NCBI GenBank assembly: GCA_050942745.1
Contig: JBMNNX010000362.1
Location: 1 to 5,525 of the forward strand
DNA: 5,525 bases
Direction: 5' to 3'
DNA from: UBA10939 sp050942745
GTDB taxonomy: Bacteria; Myxococcota; Myxococcia; Myxococcales; UBA5297
Part shown: positions 1 to 5,525 of the stretch, one piece after another
Layout of the letters: each line of letters begins with the position of its first letter
How positions within the stretch are numbered: position 1 is the stretch's first letter
Made by a program: the position numbers and the translations under genes
Notes under the pieces: generated by a model
Seen by the model: the letters and a program-made list of their open reading frames with translations, nothing else
Told to the model about the DNA's origin: nothing
The model's database searches: none

Positions 1-916
1 GGATGCGCCGGGCGAGCCTCTCGCCCTCGGGCCCGGTAAAGCGCAGAGAAACCGCCAGCCCCCGCATCCCGCGGGCGAGGGCGCGCGCGCCCGCGAAGTC
101 GCCCTTGGCGACCAGGCTCTCGTTGAGCTCGCACAAGGAGGCGAGCCTCCGCTCGAGCTCGGGGCCCGGCAGGTCGTGTCGAAGCACGTCGAGCAGCACG
201 TCGATGAATCGGCGCAGCAGCAGTGCGGGAGGCTCCGCGGCCTCCGCCCTCAGGGCCTCCAGCTCGGCGGGGCTCACCTCGAAGATGCGGGCCGAGCTCG
301 CCTCGTCGCCCGAGAGCATCGCCCGGCCCACGATGGCCTCGAGATCCTGCGAGGTGAGCTCATCGTCGAGCAGCCCATCACCCCGCGGCGCCGGGCGCGA
401 ACCGCTTCCTCGATCGACTCCGGATCGTAGGGCTCGTCGTCGGCGAACTCCTCGCTCTCGAAGAAGTCCTCGATGGCCCAGTAGCTCAGCCCGACGAAGC
501 GCCGCGCCCATAGCAAGGTGACCACCGACTCCTCGGGGCTCGCCCGCAGGTCGGTACGCACGATGCGCCACCAGGTCAACGAGCTCCTGGGCGCTGACCG
601 TGGAGTGGAAGGTGAGCTTGCGGACCCCGTCGCGGTACAACGCATAAGCGATGCTGCGGTTGGAGTCCCGGTTCTCGTAGACCACCGCCTCGTCGAGGAG
701 CAGCTCGTACGGCAGCACCTTGAGCTCGAGATCACGGCCGTCGGCCGGCGTCGCATGGAACAGGTTCACCGCGTCCCCGGCCACGCGCTCCACCATGCTC
801 CCCCCCCCCGCGCCGCCGTACAGGTCGCAGGTTCGGGCGAGCTTCTCGAGTTGCAGCAGAAACGTGCGCGCGGCCTCGACACGCGGGGTCGGCGTCTCTC
901 GTGGCTTTCGTTCCAT
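1..916 (-). CDS. Hypothetical myxobacterial-type protein, 5' part, with two compensating frameshifts
   Basis: Function unknown. From ATG at 916 the frame stays open to the left edge (about 305 codons seen, no stop), so the C-terminus is missing. The N-terminus (around residues 12-30, PRVEAARTFLLQLEKL) and residues 91-115 (LYRDGVRKLTF, then AQELVDL) resemble, from memory, a family of large HEAT-like uncharacterised proteins in Myxococcota. Between about 571 and 382 the reading frame yields an Arg/Gly-rich, unprotein-like stretch. The neighbouring frame there gives natural protein with high GC3 (VVTLLWARRFVGLSYW, then an acidic EEFADDEPYDPESIEEA segment). Reading one extra G near 571 and one missing G in the GGGG run at 381-384 restores one continuous protein. 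It then continues in the original frame with alpha-helical, Leu/Glu/Arg-rich sequence (DELTSQDLEAIVGRAML; LRRFIDVLLDVLRHDL). No clear Shine-Dalgarno precedes 916; the start is chosen from the family's typical N-terminus. No signal peptide is visible. The strand and existence of the gene are fairly sure; the function is not. Confidence 0.7.
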   Translation of the reverse strand, partial: MERKPRETPTPRVEAARTFLLQLEKLARTCDLYGGAGGGSMVERVAGDAVNLFHATPADGRDLELKVLPYELLLDEAVVYENRDSNRSIAYALYRDGVRKLTFHSTVSAQELVDLVAHRAYRPAGEPRGVGGHLAMGAALRRAELLGHRGLLRERGVRRRRALRSGVDRGSGSRPAPRGDGLLDDELTSQDLEAIVGRAMLSGDEASSARIFEVSPAELEALRAEAAEPPALLLRRFIDVLLDVLRHDLPGPELERRLASLCELNESLVAKGDFAGARALARGMRGLAVSLRFTGPEGERLARRI

Positions 917-1423
917 TGCGGTCAACGTCGAGTCTAGCTCAGGCGGGCAAGCGACCCGGCCGCGATCGTCGCGCGGGCGAGCAGGCGCCAGACTGCTGGC
1001 CTCGGATTCTCGCCAGTCAGCTCAGGCCTCTGCGGCGCACTTTCCGAACCCGTCGGCCAGAGCGATCGAGCGGGCGTCAACCATCCGCCAGCCGAGGCGC
1101 GGCCGGTGCCCACCCATGTGCTCGGCGCGCTCTCTTCGCCACCAACCCTCGTGCTGGTCGATGAAAGAGCAAGGCGCGCGACCAAGGACGAGACCCTTCG
1201 GGCAACCTGTGAACGGCCTTCCCGCGAAGTGCGGCGCCGCCTCGAGCGAGCCGAACGATCCCGAGCCGCCGACCGAGGCCCAGCGCAGCCTCGAGAAGTT
1301 GACCGACTTCACGTGGGCCCAGGTTCTTCGTCTCCTTGAAACAGCACGACAGCGAACGTCGCCCGGGACCGTCAATTCGCGAAGCTCGCCTCCCACGCCG
1401 CGCCCCCGCTACGAACGCTGCTC
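917..1423. other. Roughly 500-bp stretch without a convincing gene
   Basis: This separates the minus-strand gene starting at 916 from the plus-strand PAP2 gene starting at 1424, so promoters for both should lie here. I could not identify a good -10/-35 pair; TTGACC at 1299-1304 has no acceptable -10 at 17 bp. A minus-strand open frame (GTG at 1396, stop at 1022-1024) has about four fifths of its third positions G or C between 1321 and 1025 by hand count, which is codon-like. The plus-strand frame sharing that wobble position is biased to the same degree. The translation (containing GRPFTGCPKG and FIDQHEGWWRRERAEHMGG) belongs to no family I recognise. It may be a small hypothetical gene, a decayed gene, or chance openness in G+C-rich DNA. 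No tRNA-like fold or repeat was seen. Confidence 0.4.
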
Positions 1424-2377
1424 ATGAGCGACGGGAGCAACGAGCTTCGGCGAGGCGACACAGCCGGCGCCGCGCCTCGCCCGGTGCGAACGCGCCTCGC
1501 CGCGTGGACCCTCTGCGCCGCGGGCGTCCACTTCGCTTTGTTGAGCGCGTCGGGCCACCTGCGCTGGGAGCACTACGTCCTAGACGGCCTCCTCGCGGCC
1601 TTCGCCCTCGGCGGCCGTCGCACCGAGGGGCTGCTGCGCGCCGGGCTGCCGCTGTGGATCGCGCTCTTCATCTACCTCGACCTGCAGCAGCTCGCGTTCG
1701 CCTCCCTGCGCGGCGAGATCCACACCGGGGACATCTTCCTGTTGGACGCTTTGCTCTTTCCGTCGCCCGGCGCCGAGCGGATGCCCTGGGCCGCCTGGTT
1801 CGCCACGCGCACCCACCCGATAGTCGACCTCTTCGCCGGCATCGCGTACATGGGCTTCGTCGCGCCGTTCTTCGGCACGCTGTTCGTCTACGTCCTCGTC
1901 GAGCCAGATCGCGCCGAGACGATGGGCTGGTGCTTCCTCGCGGCCAACGCGATCGCGGTGACGATCTACACGGTCTTTCCGGCCGCGCCGCCGTGGTACG
2001 TGCTCGCCCACGGGCTCGGCCCGGCCGATCCGGCGGTGTTGCCCGACTCGGCGGGCGCCGGGCGTTTCGACGAGATGCTCGGCGTCGGCGTCTTCGCCGG
2101 CATCTACTCGATGAATCCCAACGTGTTCGGCGCGATGCCTTCCCTCCACGCGGCCTATCCGCTGATGGCTGTCTGGCACCTGTGGCACCGCGGCCTCTTC
2201 CTGCGCGTCTTCAGCGTGAGCTTTGCGGTGCTCGTCGCGTTTTCGGCCGTCTATCTCTCGCACCACTACGTGATCGACGTGCTGGCCGGAATAGCGACCG
2301 CCTTCCTCGCCTGCGCGGCCGGCCAGGCGATCGCCCATCGACTGACGCGCGCTCGCCGAAGAGCGCAGGCGGCCTGA
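1424..2377 (+). CDS. PAP2-superfamily membrane protein, Aur1/inositolphosphotransferase-like
   Basis: This is a 317-residue integral membrane protein of the phosphatidic acid phosphatase type 2 (PAP2) superfamily. It probably hydrolyses or transfers a lipid-linked phosphate or phospho-headgroup at the membrane. Hydrophobic segments lie roughly at residues 27-44, 74-91, 132-158, 167-187, 262-278 and 284-300. Three motifs place it near the Aur1 / inositol-phosphorylceramide-synthase branch: FPAAPPWY (185-192), NVFGAMPSLHAAYP (233-246, catalytic-type His242) and YLSHHYVIDVLAG (277-289, His281 and Asp285 as the HxxxD pair). The Arg of the canonical C3 motif SRxxxxxHxxxD is Ala275 here, which I recall as common in this branch. 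The tail is basic (RLTRARRRAQ), suggesting a cytosolic end. Length suits bacterial members. No Shine-Dalgarno is visible before the ATG at 1424, but the MSDGSNE start precedes the first hydrophobic segment sensibly. The fold is secure; inositolphosphoceramide synthesis versus simple lipid phosphatase activity cannot be decided from sequence. The downstream pncB gene is about 370 bp away, so the two are probably not one operon. Confidence 0.88.
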   Translation: MSDGSNELRRGDTAGAAPRPVRTRLAAWTLCAAGVHFALLSASGHLRWEHYVLDGLLAAFALGGRRTEGLLRAGLPLWIALFIYLDLQQLAFASLRGEIHTGDIFLLDALLFPSPGAERMPWAAWFATRTHPIVDLFAGIAYMGFVAPFFGTLFVYVLVEPDRAETMGWCFLAANAIAVTIYTVFPAAPPWYVLAHGLGPADPAVLPDSAGAGRFDEMLGVGVFAGIYSMNPNVFGAMPSLHAAYPLMAVWHLWHRGLFLRVFSVSFAVLVAFSAVYLSHHYVIDVLAGIATAFLACAAGQAIAHRLTRARRRAQAA

Positions 2378-2420
2378 GGCAGGTGCCGCCGCGGGGATGG
2401 CTGTTTCGTTCGACGGCGCA

Positions 2421-2439
2421 GGCGGGCAGGACGCCCGCC
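2421..2439. repeat. Perfect 7-bp hairpin (short palindromic repeat type)
   Basis: GGCGGGC (2421-2427), loop AGGAC, then GCCCGCC (2433-2439), followed by CTCC. The inverted repeat is perfect. The same design (7-bp G+C stem, 5-6 nt loop, then CTCC) occurs in the tandem units at the right end, whose stem sequence differs. From memory, GGGCGTCCTGCCCGCC-type palindromes recur in intergenic DNA of several G+C-rich phyla. With no T-tract it is not a standard terminator, though an mRNA-stabilising or rho-assisted role is possible. Confidence 0.6.
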
Positions 2440-2736
2440 CTCCCTCCTCGCGTCGTCTCGCGCTTGCTGCTTCCGACCGCCGCCGCTCCATCCGATGGCG
2501 CAGGCGTCTTCGTCACGCGCTACAGCCGATAGCGGCAGCAGCGAAGAGCAAGAAGCGCAAGCGTGAGGCCGGCTCGCCTGGACATTCGGGGGCGAAGCGG
2601 TCCCGCGTGCTCACCACGCTCGTCGAGCGAGCCCCGGCCTCCCGCCGTCTGCGAGATGGCACAACGGCCTACGAATGCCCGCTGTCGCCTTGACCGCTCC
2701 GTTGGCCCGCGCGTTGACTGGCGCTCGCGTTTTCCC

Positions 2737-2743
2737 GGGGGTG
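2737..2743 (+). promoter_or_regulatory. Probable Shine-Dalgarno for pncB
   Basis: GGGGGTG could pair with the 16S anti-Shine-Dalgarno with one G-U pair, and ends 3 nt before ATG 2747. This supports 2747 over the upstream in-frame ATG at 2675, which has no such site. The site is weak and closely spaced, so confidence is modest. Confidence 0.4.
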
Positions 2744-2746
2744 TCG

Positions 2747-4222
2747 ATGAGGGTTCCGAGCGAGCTGTATCGGCCGTCGCTCGCGCTGCTGACGGACCTG
2801 TACCAACTGACGATGGCCTACGCGTACTGGAAGTCGGGCGTCGCCGAGCGCGAGGCCGTCTTCTACCTGCACTTTCGCGAGCTCCCGTTCCAGGGCGGCT
2901 TTGCGGTCGCCTGCGGGCTGGGACCGGCCATCGACTACGTGGAGACGCTGCGCTTCGACGACGACGACCTCGCCTACCTCGCCTCGCTCGACGGCGCTGA
3001 CGGCAAGCCGCTGTTCGAGCCGGCTTTCCTCGTTCACCTTCGCGGCCTGCGGATCGCCTGCGACATCGACGCGGTCCCCGAGGGCACGGTCGTCTTTCCG
3101 CAGGAGCCGCTGCTGCGCGTCAAAGGCCCGGTCCTCCACTGCCAGCTCCTCGAGACGCCGCTGCTGACGCTGGTGAACTCCCAGACCTTGATTGCGACCA
3201 AGGCGGCGCGCGTGAAGCTCGCGGCCAAGGACCAACCGGTCATCGAGTTCGGCCTGCGGCGCGCCCAGGGTATCGACGGCGGCGTCTCCTCGTGCCGCGC
3301 CGCCTTCGTCGGTGGCGTCGATGCAACCTCCAACCTGCTCGCCGGCAGGCTCTTCGGCATCCCGGTGCGCGGCACGCACGCGCATAGCTGGGTGCTGACC
3401 TTCGAGGACGAGCAACATGCCTTCCAGGCCTACGCCGAGGCGATGCCCAACAACTGCATCCTGCTCGTTGACACCTACGACAGCCTCGAGGGCACGCGCC
3501 GCGCGGCGCGGACCGGACGCTGGCTTCGCGGTCAGGGCCACGAGCTCATCGGCATCCGGCTCGACTCCGGCGATCTCGCGTACCTGAGCACCCGCGCCCG
3601 CGCCATCCTCGACGAGGAGGGCTTCCTCGGCGCGAAGATCGTCGCCAGCGGGGACCTCGACGAGCGCATCATCGAGAGCCTCCATGACCAGGGCGCGCGC
3701 ATCGACATCTGGGGCGTGGGCACGCGGCTGACTACGGCCTTCGATCAACCGGCGCTCGGCGGCATCTACAAGCTGTCGGCGGTGCGCGGGCCCGATGGCC
3801 GCTGGGAGCATCGGCTCAAGCTCTCCGAGCAGCTCGCCAAGACCACCACGCCCGGCGTCCTGCAGACGCGCCGCTTCACCTCCGAAGGGCTCTTCGCCGG
3901 CGACATGATCTGGGACGAGCTGCTCGGTCCGGGCGAGAGCCCGCCGACCATCGTCGACCAGTCCGACTCGACGCGCCGCAAGCGCTTCCCGGAGGAATCG
4001 CTGAGCGAAGACCTGCTCGTTCCGGTATTCAGAGGCGGTCAACGCGTCTATGAGCCGCCTGCACTCGAGCAATCGCGCGAAAGGACGAGAAGCCAGCTCT
4101 CGATGCTGCACCCGGGCATCAAGCGCTTTCTCAATCCACACACCTACCCGGTCGGCCTCGAGATGACCCTTCACCAGGTTAAGACCCGGCTCATTCTCCA
4201 AGCGAGGAAGCTCCAGGAATGA
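2747..4222 (+). CDS. pncB: Nicotinate phosphoribosyltransferase
   Basis: Cytosolic NAD-salvage enzyme: nicotinate + PRPP (with ATP hydrolysis) gives nicotinate mononucleotide + PPi, the first step of the Preiss-Handler route. The 491-residue product has the family hallmarks in order: TDLYQLTM (16-23), VNSQTLIATKAAR (143-155), EFGLRRAQG (167-175), CRAAFVGGVDATSN (183-196), GTHAHSW (209-215; His213 fits the autophosphorylated catalytic His), VDTYDSLEG (241-249), GIRLDSGDL (269-277), VASGDLDE (299-306) and DIWGVGTRLTTAFDQPALGG (320-339), the last forming part of the phosphate-binding end of the barrel. Length is normal for the family and no motif is missing. Family members usually begin about 10-15 residues before the TDLYQLTM block, which favours ATG 2747; the in-frame ATG at 2675 would add 24 low-complexity residues. 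The stop overlaps the next gene's start (ATGA at 4219-4222), indicating translational coupling with the PRPP-synthetase-like gene that can supply its co-substrate. Nicotinamide rather than nicotinate as substrate is much less likely given the motif set. Confidence 0.96.
   Translation: MRVPSELYRPSLALLTDLYQLTMAYAYWKSGVAEREAVFYLHFRELPFQGGFAVACGLGPAIDYVETLRFDDDDLAYLASLDGADGKPLFEPAFLVHLRGLRIACDIDAVPEGTVVFPQEPLLRVKGPVLHCQLLETPLLTLVNSQTLIATKAARVKLAAKDQPVIEFGLRRAQGIDGGVSSCRAAFVGGVDATSNLLAGRLFGIPVRGTHAHSWVLTFEDEQHAFQAYAEAMPNNCILLVDTYDSLEGTRRAARTGRWLRGQGHELIGIRLDSGDLAYLSTRARAILDEEGFLGAKIVASGDLDERIIESLHDQGARIDIWGVGTRLTTAFDQPALGGIYKLSAVRGPDGRWEHRLKLSEQLAKTTTPGVLQTRRFTSEGLFAGDMIWDELLGPGESPPTIVDQSDSTRRKRFPEESLSEDLLVPVFRGGQRVYEPPALEQSRERTRSQLSMLHPGIKRFLNPHTYPVGLEMTLHQVKTRLILQARKLQE
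4205..4222 (+). promoter_or_regulatory. Shine-Dalgarno and ATGA stop-start overlap coupling pncB to prs
   Basis: AGGAAG at 4205-4210, inside the last codons of pncB, sits 8 nt before ATG 4219. The ATG shares bases with the pncB TGA (4220-4222). This fixes the prs start and implies co-translation of the two genes from one mRNA. Confidence 0.8.
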
Positions 4223-5145
4223 AGAACGACAAGCCACTCGTCTTCGGGACCAGCTCCTACTCCGACATGCAGCGGCAGATCGCCGCGCTCGCCGGCTTCG
4301 ATCTCGGCGAGGTCGAGCGCAAGCAGTTCCCCGACGGCGAGCACTACCAGCGCATCCTCAGCGACGTAGACGGCCGCGACGCGGTGGTCGTCGGTGGGAC
4401 GATCAGCGAGACCGAGACGCTCGAGCTCTACGACCTCGCCTGCGGGCTCGTGCAGGAGGACGTGCGCAGCCTGACGCTGGTCATCCCGTTCTTCGGCTAC
4501 GCCACGATGGAGCGGGTCTCGAAGCCCGGCGAGATCGTCACGGCGAAGACCCGGGCCCGCCTGCTGTCGTCCATCCCGGTGCCCGCCACCGGCAGCCGCG
4601 TGGTGCTGCTCGACCTGCACTCGGAAGGCGTCCCCTTCTACTTCGAGGGCGCCATTCGACCGGTGCACTTGCGAGGCACACCCATCGTCATGCGCGCGGC
4701 GCAGCGGATCGCCGGGCCGAGCTTCGTGCTCGCCGCCACCGACGCGGGGCGCGCGAAGTGGGTCGAGCGGATGGCGCTCGACGCGGGGGTGACCGCCTCG
4801 TTCGTCTTCAAGCGCCGGCACGAGGACGGCACGACCGAGGTGACCGCGGTGAGCGCCCACGTCCAGGGCGCCAACGTCGTCATCTACGACGACATGATTC
4901 GGACCGGAGGCTCGCTCATCAACGCGGCGCACGCGTATCGGGCCGCGGGTGCAGCGAGCATCTCGGCTGTCGCGACGCACGGCGTGCTCCCGGGCGATGC
5001 GCTGGGGCGACTCCAGCGCACGGCCCTCTTCGAGCACATCGTCTGCACCGACAGCCATCCGCGCGCGCTCGAGCTGCGCTCCAACCTGCTCGAGATTGAG
5101 TCGGTCGCCGGGCTCTTCGCGGATTACTTGAAGAGCGAGCTGTAG
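4219..5145 (+). CDS. prs: Divergent ribose-phosphate pyrophosphokinase (PRPP synthetase-like)
   Basis: Predicted cytosolic diphosphotransferase: ribose 5-phosphate + ATP gives PRPP + AMP. The 308-residue length is normal for Prs. Visible landmarks are KQFPDGEHYQRI (35-46), the N-terminal FPDGE signature; VIPFFGYATMER (88-99); GEIVTAKTRARLL (104-116); LDLHSEG (131-137, with the conserved DLH His134); TDAGRAKWVE (174-183); FKRRHEDG (197-204); the PRPP-binding loop YDDMIRTGGSLINAA (223-237); THGVLPGDAL (253-262); and TDSHPRA (277-283). Departures from classical type I Prs: YARQDR is YATMER here, so the Arg-Gln pair that contacts ATP is Thr-Met. The PDxGGxxRA segment is TDAGRAKW, and the loop is DDMIRTGGS rather than DDMIDTGGT. 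These changes look orderly rather than decayed, suggesting an established subfamily. Its placement after pncB suggests dedicated PRPP supply for NAD salvage. A housekeeping role for the whole cell is less likely if a canonical prs exists elsewhere, which the window cannot show. A different ribosyl acceptor is possible. Confidence 0.9.
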   Translation: MKNDKPLVFGTSSYSDMQRQIAALAGFDLGEVERKQFPDGEHYQRILSDVDGRDAVVVGGTISETETLELYDLACGLVQEDVRSLTLVIPFFGYATMERVSKPGEIVTAKTRARLLSSIPVPATGSRVVLLDLHSEGVPFYFEGAIRPVHLRGTPIVMRAAQRIAGPSFVLAATDAGRAKWVERMALDAGVTASFVFKRRHEDGTTEVTAVSAHVQGANVVIYDDMIRTGGSLINAAHAYRAAGAASISAVATHGVLPGDALGRLQRTALFEHIVCTDSHPRALELRSNLLEIESVAGLFADYLKSEL

Positions 5146-5155
5146 GGTCCCCGGC

Positions 5156-5175
5156 CGCCGGCACGAAGGCCGGCG
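5156..5175. repeat. Hairpin A of the tandem unit
   Basis: CGCCGGC (5156-5162), loop ACGAAG, GCCGGCG (5169-5175), followed by CTCC. The stem is perfect. It recurs in every later unit; in unit 2 the 10-bp duplication lengthens the loop. It lies 10 nt after the prs stop, so it would sit in the 3' end of the pncB-prs mRNA. Confidence 0.75.
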
Positions 5176-5189
5176 CTCCGCGACGCGGT

Positions 5190-5213
5190 ACGGGCGCATG
5201 GCGATGCGCCCGT
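5190..5213. repeat. Hairpin B of tandem unit 1
   Basis: ACGGGCGCAT (5190-5199), loop GGCG, ATGCGCCCGT (5204-5213): a perfect 10-bp stem with a 4-nt loop. In units 2-4 the left arm has changed (GGGGCGCTT or GGGGCGCCT), leaving a shorter GGGCGC/GCGCCC core. No T-run follows, so it is not a classical intrinsic terminator, though it could protect the mRNA 3' end. Confidence 0.75.
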
Positions 5214-5525
5214 CGCGAAATCGAGCTGGAATCGGGCGAATTCGTGGCTCCCGGGCCGCCGGCACGAAGGCGCACGAAGGCCGGCGCTCCGCGACGCGGT
5301 AGGGGCGCTTGGCGATGCGCCCGTCGCGAAATCGAGCTGGAACCCGGCGAATTCGAGGGTCCCGGGCCGCCGGCACGAAGGCCGGCGCTCCGCGACGCGG
5401 TAGGGGCGCCTGGCGATGCGCCCGTCGCGAAATCGAGCTGGAACCCGGCGAATTCGAGGGTCCCGGGCCGCCGGCACGAAGGCCGGCGCTCCGCGACGCG
5501 GTAGGGGCGCCTGGCAATGCGCCCG

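Larger units (their letters stand above)
2378..2746. other. Intergenic region between the PAP2 gene and pncB
   Basis: About 370 bp with no credible gene. Open frames across it give Arg/Ser/Ala-rich translations typical of noncoding G+C-rich DNA. It contains the 2421-2439 hairpin. GGCGGC (2368-2373) and GCCGCC (2385-2390) could pair across the PAP2 stop codon, but neither hairpin is followed by a T-run, so no intrinsic terminator is called. The pncB promoter should lie here, but I see no confident consensus. Confidence 0.5.
5146..5525. repeat. Tandem array of a ~101-bp G+C-rich unit, at least 3.7 copies
   Basis: Head-to-tail units begin with G(G/C)TCCC(C/G)GGCCGCCGG: unit 1 at 5146-5246 (101 bp), unit 2 at 5247-5357 (111 bp), unit 3 at 5358-5458 (101 bp), and unit 4 from 5459 cut by the window edge. 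Unit 2 carries an extra 10 bp that duplicates GCACGAAGGC. Units 3 and 4 differ at one base over the 67 bp shared; unit 1, next to the gene, is the most different. Each unit contains two hairpin-forming segments and a GAATTC. The array starts directly after the prs stop codon. There are no spacers, so it is not CRISPR. Minus-strand open frames through it give repetitive Arg/Pro/Ala peptides that change frame between units (101 is not a multiple of 3), so it is probably noncoding. Confidence 0.93.

Noticed and set aside
3..521. Plus-strand frame at the left edge
   Set aside because: Ser/Arg/Pro-rich translation opposite a minus-strand gene with convincing protein-like sequence.
2349..2390. Intrinsic terminator after the PAP2 gene
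   Set aside because: GCGCTC/GAGCGC and GGCGGC/GCCGCC can form stems, but both lie in or across the coding end and neither is followed by a run of T.
1580..2491. A 303-codon minus-strand frame antisense to the PAP2 gene
   Set aside because: Charged low-complexity translation without domains, antisense to a well-supported gene.
1336..2532. A 398-codon plus-strand frame overlapping the PAP2 gene
   Set aside because: Arg-rich low-complexity translation in another frame of the PAP2 gene, which itself has clear motifs and membrane segments.
2675..2746. Upstream ATG extension of pncB (24 extra residues)
   Set aside because: No ribosome binding site, low-complexity residues and poor fit to the family's usual N-terminus; ATG 2747 fits better.
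2669..4237. A 522-codon open frame antisense to pncB
   Set aside because: It mirrors pncB in the complementary frame. The translation is rich in Arg, Glu, Val and Asp without recognisable domains, while the plus strand gives every pncB motif. It is a G+C-driven shadow.
4171..5517. A 448-codon minus-strand frame through the tandem array and antisense to prs
   Set aside because: Its first ~120 residues are Arg/Pro/Ala repeat translations from the array and the rest is antisense to a clear prs gene. No independent protein family is visible.
5146..5525. CRISPR array
   Set aside because: Units are ~101 bp and contiguous with no variable spacers, and there are no cas genes in the window.

Overview
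The window is strongly G+C-rich, with G or C at most third codon positions, and reads like a chromosomal stretch from a myxobacterium or related deltaproteobacterium (Myxococcota). The main pointer is the left-end protein, which resembles a family of large uncharacterised proteins I associate with myxobacteria. This assignment is inference from memory of protein families, not a database match.

Layout: (1) 1-916, minus strand, the N-terminal part of a hypothetical myxobacterial-type protein that runs off the left edge. Its central ~63 codons are displaced into another frame by two compensating indels. (2) 917-1423, about 500 bp with no convincing gene but with some codon-like third-position bias. 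(3) 1424-2377, plus strand, a multi-pass PAP2-superfamily membrane protein of the Aur1/inositol-phosphorylceramide-synthase-like branch. (4) 2378-2746, intergenic, with a perfect G+C hairpin at 2421-2439. (5) 2747-4222, nicotinate phosphoribosyltransferase (pncB), overlapping by 4 bp (ATGA) with (6) 4219-5145, a divergent ribose-phosphate pyrophosphokinase (prs-like). (7) From 5146 to the right edge, a tandem array of a ~101-bp, hairpin-rich unit, at least 3.7 copies, starting directly after the prs stop codon.

The functional core is the translationally coupled pncB-prs pair. PRPP synthetase makes the 5-phosphoribosyl-1-pyrophosphate that nicotinate phosphoribosyltransferase joins to nicotinate to give nicotinate mononucleotide, so the pair looks like a self-contained NAD salvage (Preiss-Handler) module with its own PRPP supply. 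The prs-like protein departs from the canonical enzyme at several active-site motifs, so its exact substrate is open. The PAP2 gene and the left-end gene have no evident link to this module. I found no mobile-element genes, tRNAs, rRNAs or CRISPR array.
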